64,000 nucleotides of DNA from Gavia stellata (lineage: Eukaryota; Chordata; Aves; Gaviiformes; Gaviidae): contig NC_082613.1 of assembly GCF_030936135.1 (NCBI RefSeq), positions 1,116,001-1,180,000 of the forward strand, written 5' to 3'. The notes below the pieces were generated by a model. That model searched no databases and was not told the origin of the DNA. It saw nothing but the letters and a program-made list of their open reading frames with translations. Below, piece after piece: positions 1-11,046 of the stretch. The position numbers and the translations under genes were made by a program. Each line of letters begins with the position of its first letter. Positions within the stretch are counted from its first letter, which is position 1.

Positions 1-464
1 TATTTTTACTATATAGACCGCAGATGCGCTCAGCTGCACCCAACTTTCTAAATTTGCTGTAGAGAACTTCCTGTGTAGAGAGGCAGGATCTAGCCACAGG
101 TCTCATAATAATAATTATTTTTGAGAGCTTTCCTATCTAAACCAGGAAAGAAATATGAGAGGAATTTACTGCTATTTTAATGGTGAATGCACTATTACAT
201 ATATTTTACACATAATTACTGGGCTCATCTAGAAGGAAAATCCTAATCTTCCAAGAATTCTCCTACCTGTACATTCCTGTTTTATTCAACCTACTAAGAG
301 GAATAAATTTTTTTATTTTATTGTGCAGCAAGAAGCTACGAACTCTAGAGGGCCAGGTTAAATCCCCAGTTCAATCCCTCTTTTGGGGTACCTTGTTCTT
401 GACAGATGGAGGGTTTTCTGTGACCTATAATCCCATCCCAAGAAAAGATCAGAAGCAGACTCAC

Positions 465-3400
465 TCCAGACGGGTTATGGGATGCAGTTTCCACTGGTCT
501 TCCTCTTCATCAAAGAATGATCTGTTCATGATCTTATTCTTTTCTTCCAAGGGAATAAAATTTTCAATAATCAGGTGCCTACATGCAACCACAAAAATCG
601 AAAATACACAAAAAACGTTATTAGCAGATGACTTTCTCCACTGTTCCTCTCCCACTGACTTAATACAGCCCTGGAAAAGGAGGAATGTTTTCGTTTCCTC
701 ATGCTTAAATCTTGTTCCACAAGCATGTGCAATGCAGTCCCTCCACTCCCCACTCAAAGAAACCATCTCTGTTACACTTAATAGCAGGCAATGAACTGAT
801 GGGACTTACTTTAGCTTTAGTTCCCTGGTAAGTTCATTCTGGGTCTGTTCCAGTTCCTGGCGCTCCTTGATGTGCTCTTCTTGGAGATCATGGATCTCTG
901 CCTTCACAGCTTGCAGCTTGGAAAATAACTGGAACAGACAACAGGAGCCAAAGTCATAACTTGCCAATGTTCCTTTCACTTTCACACACAAGCTGATTTT
1001 ACTCCTAACCCACTAGACATGGAATCATTTTCTTTTTACCTTTTTGAGTTTTTTGGTCTTTATGTCCACCTCTTGCTGAAGAGAACTATAGGTCTCCTTC
1101 AGCTCTAGCGTTTCCTCGTCCCGACTTTCCATCTGTTGCTGGATTTCTCGCTCCCGACGTTTCTAAAGAAGGTGACATACAATATTAAAGACCGCAATTA
1201 CATTGCCACCTCCAGGCTGACATACACGAAACCAATGCTCAGGATTTTTTTACTTCCCTGGGTTCCAGGGCTTTTACTTTCGCTTCTAGTTCTTCCTATC
1301 TCTTGCCTTAAAGATACCAGAAGCATTAACTCTGCTTTGCCCTTATTTTGCTACTAAAATCAGGTAGTGTGAATACGTGCTCAAGCTTCAATTAAAGGAA
1401 TCAAATGTCATGTGTAGATTATTTTTTTCCTTTTTCATCAATTTGTACTAGTCATTGCCCTTAAAGAATCACCAACAGAAAATGCATAACAGAAAATAAA
1501 CTTTTAGCGCATAGTAAACATCCCTCCCTTGAGCTAATGGCTGAACTGTCACTCTCTGAGGTCTTCCAATTATTTCGTCACTTACAGCCAGCTCCAATCA
1601 AGATAGGACATAAATCTTTAATGTGAAAAGCTGGAAGAAACTATTATAAACCTTCTTTACATATTTCATACACTGACACATAGGACACAAGCCCTTCCCC
1701 CTTCTTTTGAGAGAAATGATTGCCATTAAACCAATTTTAGGGTTAACCCTGGGAAAGTTTTCTTACAGTGTCTCCTGATACAATGTTTTATAGAAGTTCT
1801 GCCACTAGGCTTTTTGTACAAAACAACAAATGCTCTTCCCTGTACCTGTTCTGCAATTTCCTGACGTTTCTGTTCCAGGATTTTCTGCTGTTCGTTTGTG
1901 TGATCCACAATATTTTTCCCTCCCACCAGAAGCTTGCTTTCCATTGCCTGGAAGGAAAAAGCAAGGTCAGAAGTTTCTCCCAGTGACCACCGAATCGGTC
2001 TTTTCCACAGAACATAGCTTTCTCTCGTATGGATGAAACTTCTTTAGGACAGCTCCCTTATTTAACGTCCTCTTTCAAGTCAGCTGCCACAAGAATTACT
2101 ATTTCTTAAAATTCCTATAAAACTGTAGGATTGATGAAACAGTAACTTGCTTAGAATTACACACTGCTGCAATGTGTGGCAAAGCCGGAGAACCAAAATG
2201 CATGCTTTCCTGTAAAGAACTTGTTAATGACCTGTGACAGAATGAAACCTGTGAAAAGATGCCATCCCATTTTATTGTGCTGATTGCCTAAGATCCTACA
2301 AGATCGGCACATAAGAACAATGCAACAACTCATGAATATTCAAATATGTAATTAATGGTGGAAATTTCAACTTCTGTCTAGAAATAGTTTATTTCAAAAT
2401 CTTCCAATGTAAACACAAATCACTATCCTAGAAACTTCTTGTGAAATACCTTTCCAAATTGGGAAACCCTCTATTCTCCCCAAAGCCTAAATAAATTGCT
2501 TTCAAAAAGCATGACAAGGAAGAATCCGACCTTGATTTTAGCACTCAACATTTCTGTTGCTTCCTTCTCTCGCCTCAGGTCCTCCATTTTCTTCTCCTTC
2601 TCTTTCAGCAGCCTCATCTTTTCTTCCGCTACCAAGCTGTGATCCTCAACTATAGCTTTCTTCTCAATCTCCAGCTTTTCTTGTTGCTCCCTCCAATAGT
2701 CATCTTTGTCATCTCCTTCATCCTCACCCTCTTCAGTGTCCTCCTCCTCTTCCCCACCATCTCTCCTCCTTTCCCTCCTCTTTCTTTTGCCAATAGACCG
2801 TTTTTCCAACTGTGCCTTGAGTCGAGCAATCTCTTCCTGGAATTCTCGTAGCAGAGCATCCTTAGGATCCTCATTCACTCGTGGCTTGTTCTTGATGTTT
2901 TTGGCACGATTGGCATATCTCAGCGTTGTCAGTGTCTCCTCTACGTTGTAAGAGGCAGGGCCTATATTGGCCACCATGACAGTTTTGGCATTGCCACCTA
3001 ATGAGTCTTGAAGTAACCTAGTCAGCTTTGAGTCCCGGTATGGAATGTGTGTGCTTTTGCCATCTACTAGGGCAGAGATAACGTTGCCCAAAGCTGAGAG
3101 AGAGAGATTGATTTTAGTAGCTTCCTTTAACCTTTCCCCCTGTGCTCCAGTCTTAGCTTGCCGCTCGCTGCCTGCAAGGTCTACCAGGTTGAGTTTCCCA
3201 ACACGGATGTGATTCTCTCCATCAAGTCCTAACTCGCTGCACTCGATAGTGATCACAAAAATGGCATGAGATCGAGAGCTGTGTTCATTCATGTTGGTGG
3301 CACCAACGGAGCGATTCTGGTTTCCCACATTCATGACGTGCTCTATCTCTTTGACGCTTTTCGTGACAAAGGAGGACAAATCCTTAACATAAACGCCTGT

Positions 3401-3913
3401 GTCTGGTCTCTCCTTTAACTCCAGCCGCTTGGACTGATCCTTTGATAACAAGTCTCTGATTTCTTCTTGGTATATTTCCAGATAAGAAGCTCTAACTAGG
3501 TATTGCTGATTTTGAGATCTAGAGATGTGGGTGAAGATGTGATCGAATGAATTGGGGATGACCCCTCTTTTTTCAGGATCACCACGCACCCCTTCCATCG
3601 TGTATGTTTTCCCTGTCCCAGTCTGCCCATAGGCAAAGATTGTCCCATTAAACCCTTGCAGAACAGAGTCCACGAGAGGTCTGAAGGTCTCATCGTAGAG
3701 TTCAACCTGTTTGGAATTCCAGTCATACACAGCATCAAAGGTGAAAGTTTTAGGCAGTTCATGAGATGTTCCCCGCGGATTCTTCACTGAGACCTGCCCT
3801 AACTTGACATCCACATTAACAACTTTCTCATACGAAGCTGTCTTCTCTTTGCTATTCATGGGCCGGCATCGTACCACCACCCTAACAGACTCAGAGCTCT
3901 TTAGCTTAGACAT
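465..3913 (-). CDS. KIF3B: Kinesin-2 motor subunit KIF3B (5' coding exons; 3' end outside window)
   Basis: Plus-end-directed microtubule motor; KIF3B pairs with KIF3A and KAP3 to form heterotrimeric kinesin-2, which drives anterograde intraflagellar transport and vesicle traffic. Coding exons in transcript order: 3913-2531, 1947-1846, 1162-1040, 928-810, 578-465, all with GT/AG borders and continuous frame (about 613 codons; human protein 747 aa, so roughly 134 residues lie off the left edge). The first coding exon carries the whole motor domain: P-loop GQTGTGKT at residues 96-103, switch I NEHSSRSH, switch II DLAGSE. It is followed by a neck and an acidic run ([15 protein letters not shown]), then coiled coil through the small exons. 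The ATG at 3913-3911 gives [20 protein letters not shown], as in other KIF3B proteins. The donor after 2531 is GTCGGA, weaker than consensus. Identity is very secure; the exon 465-578 donor (GA then GTGAGT) shows the gene continues leftwards. Confidence 0.97.
579..2530 (-). other. KIF3B: KIF3B introns between the small coiled-coil exons
   Basis: Introns 579-809, 929-1039, 1163-1845 and 1948-2530 (minus strand). AT-rich, short, with ordinary pyrimidine tracts before the AG. Nothing else recognised. Bases 1-464 are the start of the next intron; no further KIF3B coding exon is visible there. Confidence 0.8.
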
Positions 3914-3969
3914 GACAGCAGGTCTGTGGCTGCTGTGATCTGATCGATGGATGATCCCGTGCTAGAAAC

Positions 3970-6900
3970 CTAAAACAGAAACAAAGGAGGAATATGTGAA
4001 GGCAGTTTTCCACAGGTGACAATTCTTCACAAAGCCAAAAATTCGACTCATCTATTCAAGCAGCATTTTGGATTCATTAAGTTGCGAGGGATTTTGAAGA
4101 ATAAAAATAATGTACAACATGAAAACTTTACAAAGGCCTGAAGTGAGACGGTGTTATTTTACCAAAGCCTGTCCATCAAACCGTATCATTTCTACAAGCT
4201 CTGCTGCAAAAAAATCTTCATCAAATCACATCTTTAGAGTTGGTAGAGATCCTTTTCTTGACCCTTAAAATTAATCATAATGCTTTTTAAACTATTTATA
4301 AAAATAATATAATACTTTGCCATTGATTCCCTTTGCAGTCAGGCTTTTTGTTTTAAATCTCATACTTTGAAAATCCAGTACAGGCTTGCTCTCTCCATAT
4401 TGCTCAGGCTCTTGAAAGGGAATCGGTCAGGTGCTTTGATTAAGTGCTTCACCTACCTACCAAAATTCAAGGGACATTGTAAATTATAAATACAGTATTT
4501 TCAGAGTTGCCTCTTCTAACGCTTCCTATGTATTGACAAAAACTGCTCATATTTTTGAGACATTTATATTACAGTCCCTTCATATGTGACCTGATGTGTC
4601 ATCAGGACCATCCTGCCACAGAATGTTTAAAACCTATGCCTGGGTTTTCTTAAATGACAGCAGCTCCCTGGAATGCCGCCGAAATGCTTTTTTCCTCTTG
4701 TGCGTTACACTTTTGAAGTCACTTTCTAGAAGCCTGCTTACAGAATAATAGATCTTCAATTGGGCTGCAGCAGCTGCGAGGATTCAATATAAAATCACTA
4801 AATAGTTTGTCCATTTCCAGGCATCGCATCCCCTGGATAGTCTGCATTTTCGCACTTGGGAAAACTGATGTTACCTTTCCTTTTTGTTAAGAATCAAGTG
4901 AAAATAATTGTTACACGGAAGTTTTCACCCGGTCTTGCAATCTAGCTCACTACAAAGGAAATCATTAAAGCAGCCAAACATAGCACAGTCTTCCAATGCA
5001 AATATGGTAAACCAACCCAGTAAGGGGAGTGAATTACCCCAGTGAGGTGGGCTCTGAAATCAGCGTGCAATGCAGAGGAATATTTCCACCACCTAACTGC
5101 AGCGAGGCGAGGGCGCGTGCTGCCGTAGGATGCCTGTGCCGTGCCCGCACGGAGGGCACTGCTGCAGCCCTGTAAATTCAGGCCCTTCACACCCCAGCAT
5201 TCAAAGTCACTTCTGGTCCTGCGCTCACCCTGGGGGGCAGCCGGGCAAAGCACAGCCGCTCCCCCCGACGCTGGACGGACGCTCTCGGCATGCTCGCGGC
5301 CCCAGAACTCCGCGTCTTTCTGTTCCTTTTCCAAATGCCCTGGTCAATGTTGATTCTGCATTTGCGTTTTTTGCACAAGTATCGTCAGCACACTTGAAAC
5401 AGAGAGCAGCATTCCCCGCTCGCGTTCGGCAGGGAGCGGAAGGGAAAGCTATCAAGGCGGAGTAATCTACATTATGCCTCGTCTAATGCTCAAGCAACCA
5501 GAGGACATCAGGGTGTGAAGTGGACACCTGCCAGGATTTGCCCTTCTCAGGCTCTTGAAGGTGAGTTTAAGCTCCTTTCATATCAATTCTTACAAAAATT
5601 TCATAAAGCACTCAGTCCTTCGAGCCTGCCCTCCTCTTTCTGTAATGTGATTGCCCTCCGTGAAAGGATCCTGCAAACTAACATCAGCGTCCTCCTCAGC
5701 TAGAACTCGCGCAACTGTTTTTATGGGGAAACTGAAGACAACCGTACTTGCTTTATATATTTCAAGCACAACCGTTCACACAGACCTCTGCTATTATTTT
5801 TTCTTTTGGCAATATACTTTTATCGGAATTTCCCATAAAAGCCAGCTCTGCCCAAGCACGCTAACCTACCAAAACACACTCCTTGCTCCTGCTCTCGTGT
5901 TCCAGCTGAATCAGGTTTACAAGGTTCAGCATCAATCTAAACTCACGTTGCATAATCCCAGTCCTTCGTGACTCTGGGTGGAGAGGAGGAAACACACTGC
6001 TGCACCCCCCAGTCATTAGCACAACGAGATGCCACTTAGAACAAAAAGATGGTTATCGCTAAAGCGACTGCCTTACACAGAAGATCTAAACGGCACAGCT
6101 TGTGGAATGCCGTGTGATTTCTAATAAGCTTTTTTTTCCCCAAAATATCTTTCAGGAAGAGTTCTAAGATCCTTCTGCCAACTGGAACTAAATGTAAAAC
6201 TAACACAGGCTGGAAACCCCAGGTAGCGCTGGCACGCATTCAGTCTGGCCTCCTCAGGACGTTCTCGCTGTTCCACCACCAGCTGGATCTGCAGCAACCC
6301 ACGGATTTCGTCTCATTGTTTTTTACTCCATAATCACATGTCCCAGGAGAGCCTCTCAAACAAGGCGACAGAGAACTTCAGGAGCAGAGCTAGAGGACTG
6401 AGAAAGGAAGCAGAACATTTCTAGCCCAAAATCCAGGCTGTCAATCTGCGCTACAAAGAATAACACAAGAGCAACAAATAAACAAGTTTAAGTATTGTAC
6501 GGAAACCTCAATATGGCCTTCGGAACTTCCTTGGTTTTGTGAGGGGAAACTCCTTGCTCCTCACTATTCCCCTGAAAGCGCATGGTAGCTACCAGGAGGA
6601 AGATGAGGATCGTGCACTGAATTCACCACACTGGACAATCATCCAGAAGCAGCGCTTTACAACCTGCACAGTGAATTCAAACTACTACAGGAATTTTGGA
6701 TTGCTACTGAGTAAAAACATTTCCCTCCTAACTGATAACTCCAAATAAAGACCACCTTACTGTCTGGCCCACAAGGAACATGTATTCTAGAATACCAACA
6801 GAGAAAGAATACCTGAAATGGGGACACGTCTTGCAAAATCACAAAAAGCAACTCCTCGTCTACTCATCATGAGTAGTTGTATATACAAATACAAGCCTCT

Positions 6901-8896
6901 CCTTCCATACCTTCCTGAGATTTTCCTATTGTTCAAGTTCACAAAAGTCAATTTTTTTCGGACACGCTCACATAACAACCGATGCTTCGCTTATCTGCAT
7001 TATTACAGTGAATGGTCACATTGGCAAATACTCAAATTAGGCATGAATTCTGAAAAGCAGCCTTGACTTATTTTATGTAATTAATACCCAAAATACTATT
7101 TTGATGAGAAGTGCTGCCTTTATAAGCAACTGCGACTAACATTAAATGATCAGAATTAAGTTAATCTTCACACAGACTACTTTTTTTACAAGAGTGTACA
7201 TTGCCATCCACACGCTCAACAGGAAATTAGAAGTGAAATATCCAGCATGTTCCCTCTGCGACAGCTTTGGCAGAGGTATACAGTGAACAAAAATTACATT
7301 GCATATTTGCTGTTCCTCTGGGTATATCTCATCAACGTGAGCTTAATAATCTTTTGACACCTTTCCCCTTCAATTGCAAGTCTCTTTTTATAGTCACAAA
7401 TAACTTGTTCTACCCCTGATTTGGGCTATTTTCATAACAACCTATCACGAATCATCTCCAATTATTTTAGCTACTGCTGTGAAGTTTACTGGAAGCATAA
7501 CAAATGGTGTTCCTTCACAGACTTACCCAAGTGTGTAACTGAAAAATCCAGCCAGATAGTTGGCAGTGTTTGTATTCCCCAGAAACTCCACGGCAACGTC
7601 TGAGCTGCCCGGAGCAGCCGGAGAGGGATGGCCAGAAGAGCTGGGAAGGCCACCGTGCCACCCGCTCTCCTGCTACGGGGAGGGGGCTTCGTTCAGGAAA
7701 TTAGATCAGCCTAAAGCGACCTGGGCCAGGTCCTAAGAGTCAAGGTCCGGGTTGAGATGAATGCGTTTGAAGATGTGCTCCAGATGACCAAGAGGGGAGA
7801 GTGGGCAGAAATGAAAGTATTTTCGTTTATTTTGGTTAACGTAAGGTTGTGCCTGAAAAAACAAGCGATGCCACAACCTGAACGTAAGCTAAAGTAACCA
7901 CTTCTCCTCAGAAACTTTCAGGAGTCAGGACCTGAGAGCTCGGGCGGCCGTGCCCGAGGAACGCTACGCTCCTACCGGGCACATACCACTTACCCGCCTG
8001 CCTCAGGCCGGCCGAAGGCCTGAGGCCTCTCCGCTTCCTGGCTTAAGTTTAAAGATCTCAGGAAGGTTTTCTTGTCACGCTGCCTAAACCCGTCCCTCGC
8101 GTCTCTCTGCACATCCCCAGGTACCACTTAAAAAATGCCATCGCTTTCCTGCAGTTGAGATCTTTCCAACACTTGTGGGTTCATAACGCCCTGCCTTCGT
8201 CCCGCCCTTCTACTCCTCCTCGGGCCAACCGCCGCTTCCGCTCCTGCTCTCCTCTCGCCTCCCCGCCGAAGGCACCGCCGACCCCGCGGGACATCCCCGC
8301 CGCCGCCCCGACTGCACGTACTGCGGTCACCGCCGCCTGCTTCAGCACGGGGCCCCGCGGGTGTCCCCCTCCCCCGGGGAGGCGGCGGCTGCGGGACCCC
8401 CGCTCCAGCCGGGACCCCGAGCTCGTTTCGGGTGACGGGTTCACCCGACCGTCACCCGCCGCCCTCGCAGCTGCGACCCCGGGCGCAGCAGGGGAGCGGT
8501 CCCGGGGGCACCCCGGACCCCCAGCTCGAGGGACGCGGGCAGCGGGCCGTGCCCGAGGCGGGAGCGGCGACGGGGGGCCGCCCGCCTGCACGGGGCCGCC
8601 GGTCCAAACGGGGCCACCCGCCCGCGGCCTCGCCACGGGCAGCCTGGCAGCGGGCAGGGCCCGCCCCTGCCTCGCTCCCCGCCCCGGCCGACACCCCCCC
8701 AGGCGAGGCCGTGCCCACGCGTGCAAACGGGGGCGGCCACAGCGGGTGCCCCGGGCTGTCACACCCGCGCCACACCGGCGAAGGCGGGCCCGCCCTCGGG
8801 CGAGCGCCCCGGGCCTCGGCGGCTCCTCGGGGCGGGCCCCCGGCCCACAGGCGCGGGTGGCGGGGCCCACGCACACGCGGGCCGGCCCGGACTCAC
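3970..8896 (-). other. KIF3B: KIF3B intron 1
   Basis: Intron of about 4.9 kb between the inferred non-coding exon and the motor-domain exon. I see no coding exon, RNA gene or recognisable repeat in it. A local GC-rich patch at about 5.09-5.46 kb stands out from AT-rich flanks. The last kilobase grades into the promoter island. Confidence 0.55.
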
Positions 8897-9260
8897 CTGC
8901 GCCGTCACCATGGAGCCGCGCGGCCGCCTCCTCCCGTTGCACCGGAAGCGGCGGGGGGCCCGCCCCCCGCCTCTGACGCACTTCCTTAGCAACGCGCGCG
9001 CCCGCCCCCACGCCCGCACTTCCGTAGCGACCGGCGCCGGCGGGGCCCGGATGGAGCCGGGACAAAGGGGCCGCCGCCCCCCGCCCCAGGCGGCACCGCG
9101 AGGCCTGAGGGCAGCGCCGGCCCCGGCCCGGCTGCACCTCGCGCTCCCCAAACCCCACGAGCCCCGGTTGTCGCCCCAGCGGGGAGCGCTGCGCTGCTGC
9201 TCGGCCGCAGCCGGGCCGGGCCGGGCGGAGGGCCGGGAAGGGGCCCGCTTCAGGGGACGC
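8160..9260 (-). promoter_or_regulatory. KIF3B: KIF3B CpG-island promoter
   Basis: Strongly GC- and CpG-rich block, TATA-less, covering the inferred KIF3B exon 1. Visible sites: ETS-type CCGGAAGC at 8942-8949, and two related 14-mers ACTTCCTTAGCAAC (8980-8993) and ACTTCCGTAGCGAC (9018-9031). Each matches the RFX X-box consensus RYYNYYATRRNRAC except at the central A. Long open frames across this block on both strands are products of GC richness. Confidence 0.75.
8897..8950 (-). other. KIF3B: KIF3B exon 1 (5'UTR, inferred)
   Basis: The first coding exon begins at an acceptor (TTTTAG before 3969), so a non-coding exon must lie upstream. The only strong donor in the upstream CpG island is GCGCAG followed by GTGAGT, with the exon ending at 8897. 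The 5' end is a guess, set near an ETS-type CTTCCGG element. The exon contains an ATG (8911-8909) that opens a short upstream frame running over the main start codon. Confidence 0.55.
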
Positions 9261-9309
9261 TCGGCCGGGAAGACAGCAACGGAGGAAGGAATTTCGGTGC
9301 CATACGAGT

Positions 9310-11046
9310 GAATACAAAATCAAGTGTTTATTATTACAAAAAATACTTTTCTTTAAAAAAAAAACCCAACCAAGCATTCTCTCTTAGCAGGCAGTCTTCC
9401 CAAGAGTACGGGGAACGGCTGCCCTCGCGCTGCAGTGAGGCAAGGCAGCCCCGACAGCACCATGCAAGACAGCTGAGCGAAATACAGAGCAGTGTGCAGG
9501 TGTCCAGCCACCCGGCCTCCCCTGCCCACACCGGGATGCGGCCAGAGGCCCCGAAACTACCAAATCCCACAAATTTCTGGAAGCCAGCGCTGAGGAAACA
9601 CGAGACGAGCCTTTGCCACCCTGATTCTGGGGGTACCTTCGCATTTAGCCCTCTTCTGCTCACTCCCTTGAGCCTTCAAACTCCTTCAAAGCTCAGGAAC
9701 GTTTCCAAGGAGGAAAAAACCCACCACCAAAAATCCCACAAGACATTTGGAGTTGAACCCCCATAAACGCTCTGAGACGGCATTGTTTAGACCGTAGTAA
9801 TGCACTAGAGGCAGCCAGCCCTGGTACCACAGCTTCACCTAAGCAGCATTTTAAAAAAGGAACAGAAAGTTCTGTACTCAGTCTTTGGCCAAAAACCATA
9901 AAATTAAAGCCACAGGAGTACCCACAGGCATTGGTCACGTTGAGACTCACCACAGCGGGATTATTGGTGTTCCCAGCACTAAACTATACTGGGTCAAACG
10001 AAGGGGTTTTGGGCTTCTGCTTCATCATCAGCGAACACTTCCCACAATTATCCTTGCTGGGAACCACCCCCCCAGACAGGAGTTCTGTTGTCAGAGGGGT
10101 TGTTTTACAAAGTACAAAATCAAACAAGAACACAGAAACCATTAACAGAGACCTAGGTAAGACGTACACTAACTCCACTACGGCTACTTTAAAACTCTTA
10201 GCTCAGAAGCAGTTTCATTCCCACCACAGACATCTACCTGACATCAACAGCTACAAAGCTACGAGCCCTAAATCTCCAACTCTCGACTGGCTATGAAAGA
10301 TCTCCGGCCTGCCTCCCTGCAAACACCTTCTCCCCAGTTCCGTACGAAGATGAGCTGGAGAGGTGACTGCCACATTAAAACACGCCCCCGCTGCGCTTCT
10401 CTAGCACCGCTGAAGAGATCCAGGCGCCCCACAGCACCATTGCGAAGCGGGTGTGGGATCTCTTTTGACAGGGGAATGGAAACCGAGGCACTGAGGTGAC
10501 ATGGGTCTCGTAAGGCAACAGAGGTACTCGATAAAACCCAGAGCTGATTTCCAGTCCTGAGCTTTATCTTGCACTTGTTTCCAGGGACAATGGTATTTCT
10601 GACAATACTTTGCACTTAAAAAGAACTTACGGTCAGTTTTGGCCAAGAAGCTTCACAACACCTCTAGGTAAAATTTAAGATTTAACGGAAAAAAAAAATG
10701 GAGAAGAGGAATCTGAGCAGCTGCTTCATCATGATTGCTGGCAAACCCCAGACAGCGAGACTGGAGAGCTATATAAACTACATCTTACAAACTATATATA
10801 GTTTATAGTTTCCTATAAACTACATGATTTGAAATTTCTTTTCTGTCTGACCTCACGCTGGAAATACAAGAGAAGTCGGACAAAACAGTCTGGAAGCGAC
10901 AGTGAGGAGTATCACTGGGCTGACGCAGGTCTGCGCAGCCTGGCAGCATGCTCCACAGGCAGGAGAACGCTGTTAGCACCAAGCGGTCCCTCGGCAGGGA
11001 ACCAAGCTCAGAGCCCCGAGAATTAAGGGGCCTGTTCCTCTTTTGG
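9310..11046 (-). other. POFUT1: POFUT1 3'UTR
   Basis: Extends from the POFUT1 stop codon to a canonical AATAAA on the minus strand at 9332-9327; cleavage is expected around 9305-9315. Length is about 1.74 kb. It contains a perfect 16-bp AT palindrome at 10789-10804. No other gene is recognised here. Confidence 0.65.
10789..10804. repeat. Perfect 16-bp AT palindrome in POFUT1 3'UTR
   Basis: AAACTATATATAGTTT reads the same on both strands. A related TATAAACTACAT motif occurs on both sides, so the RNA could fold as a weak hairpin. Confidence 0.8.

Noticed and set aside
8155-9377. 398-codon minus-strand and 273-codon plus-strand frames at the KIF3B promoter
   Set aside because: Same reason: GC-rich island, low-complexity translation, no recognised family.
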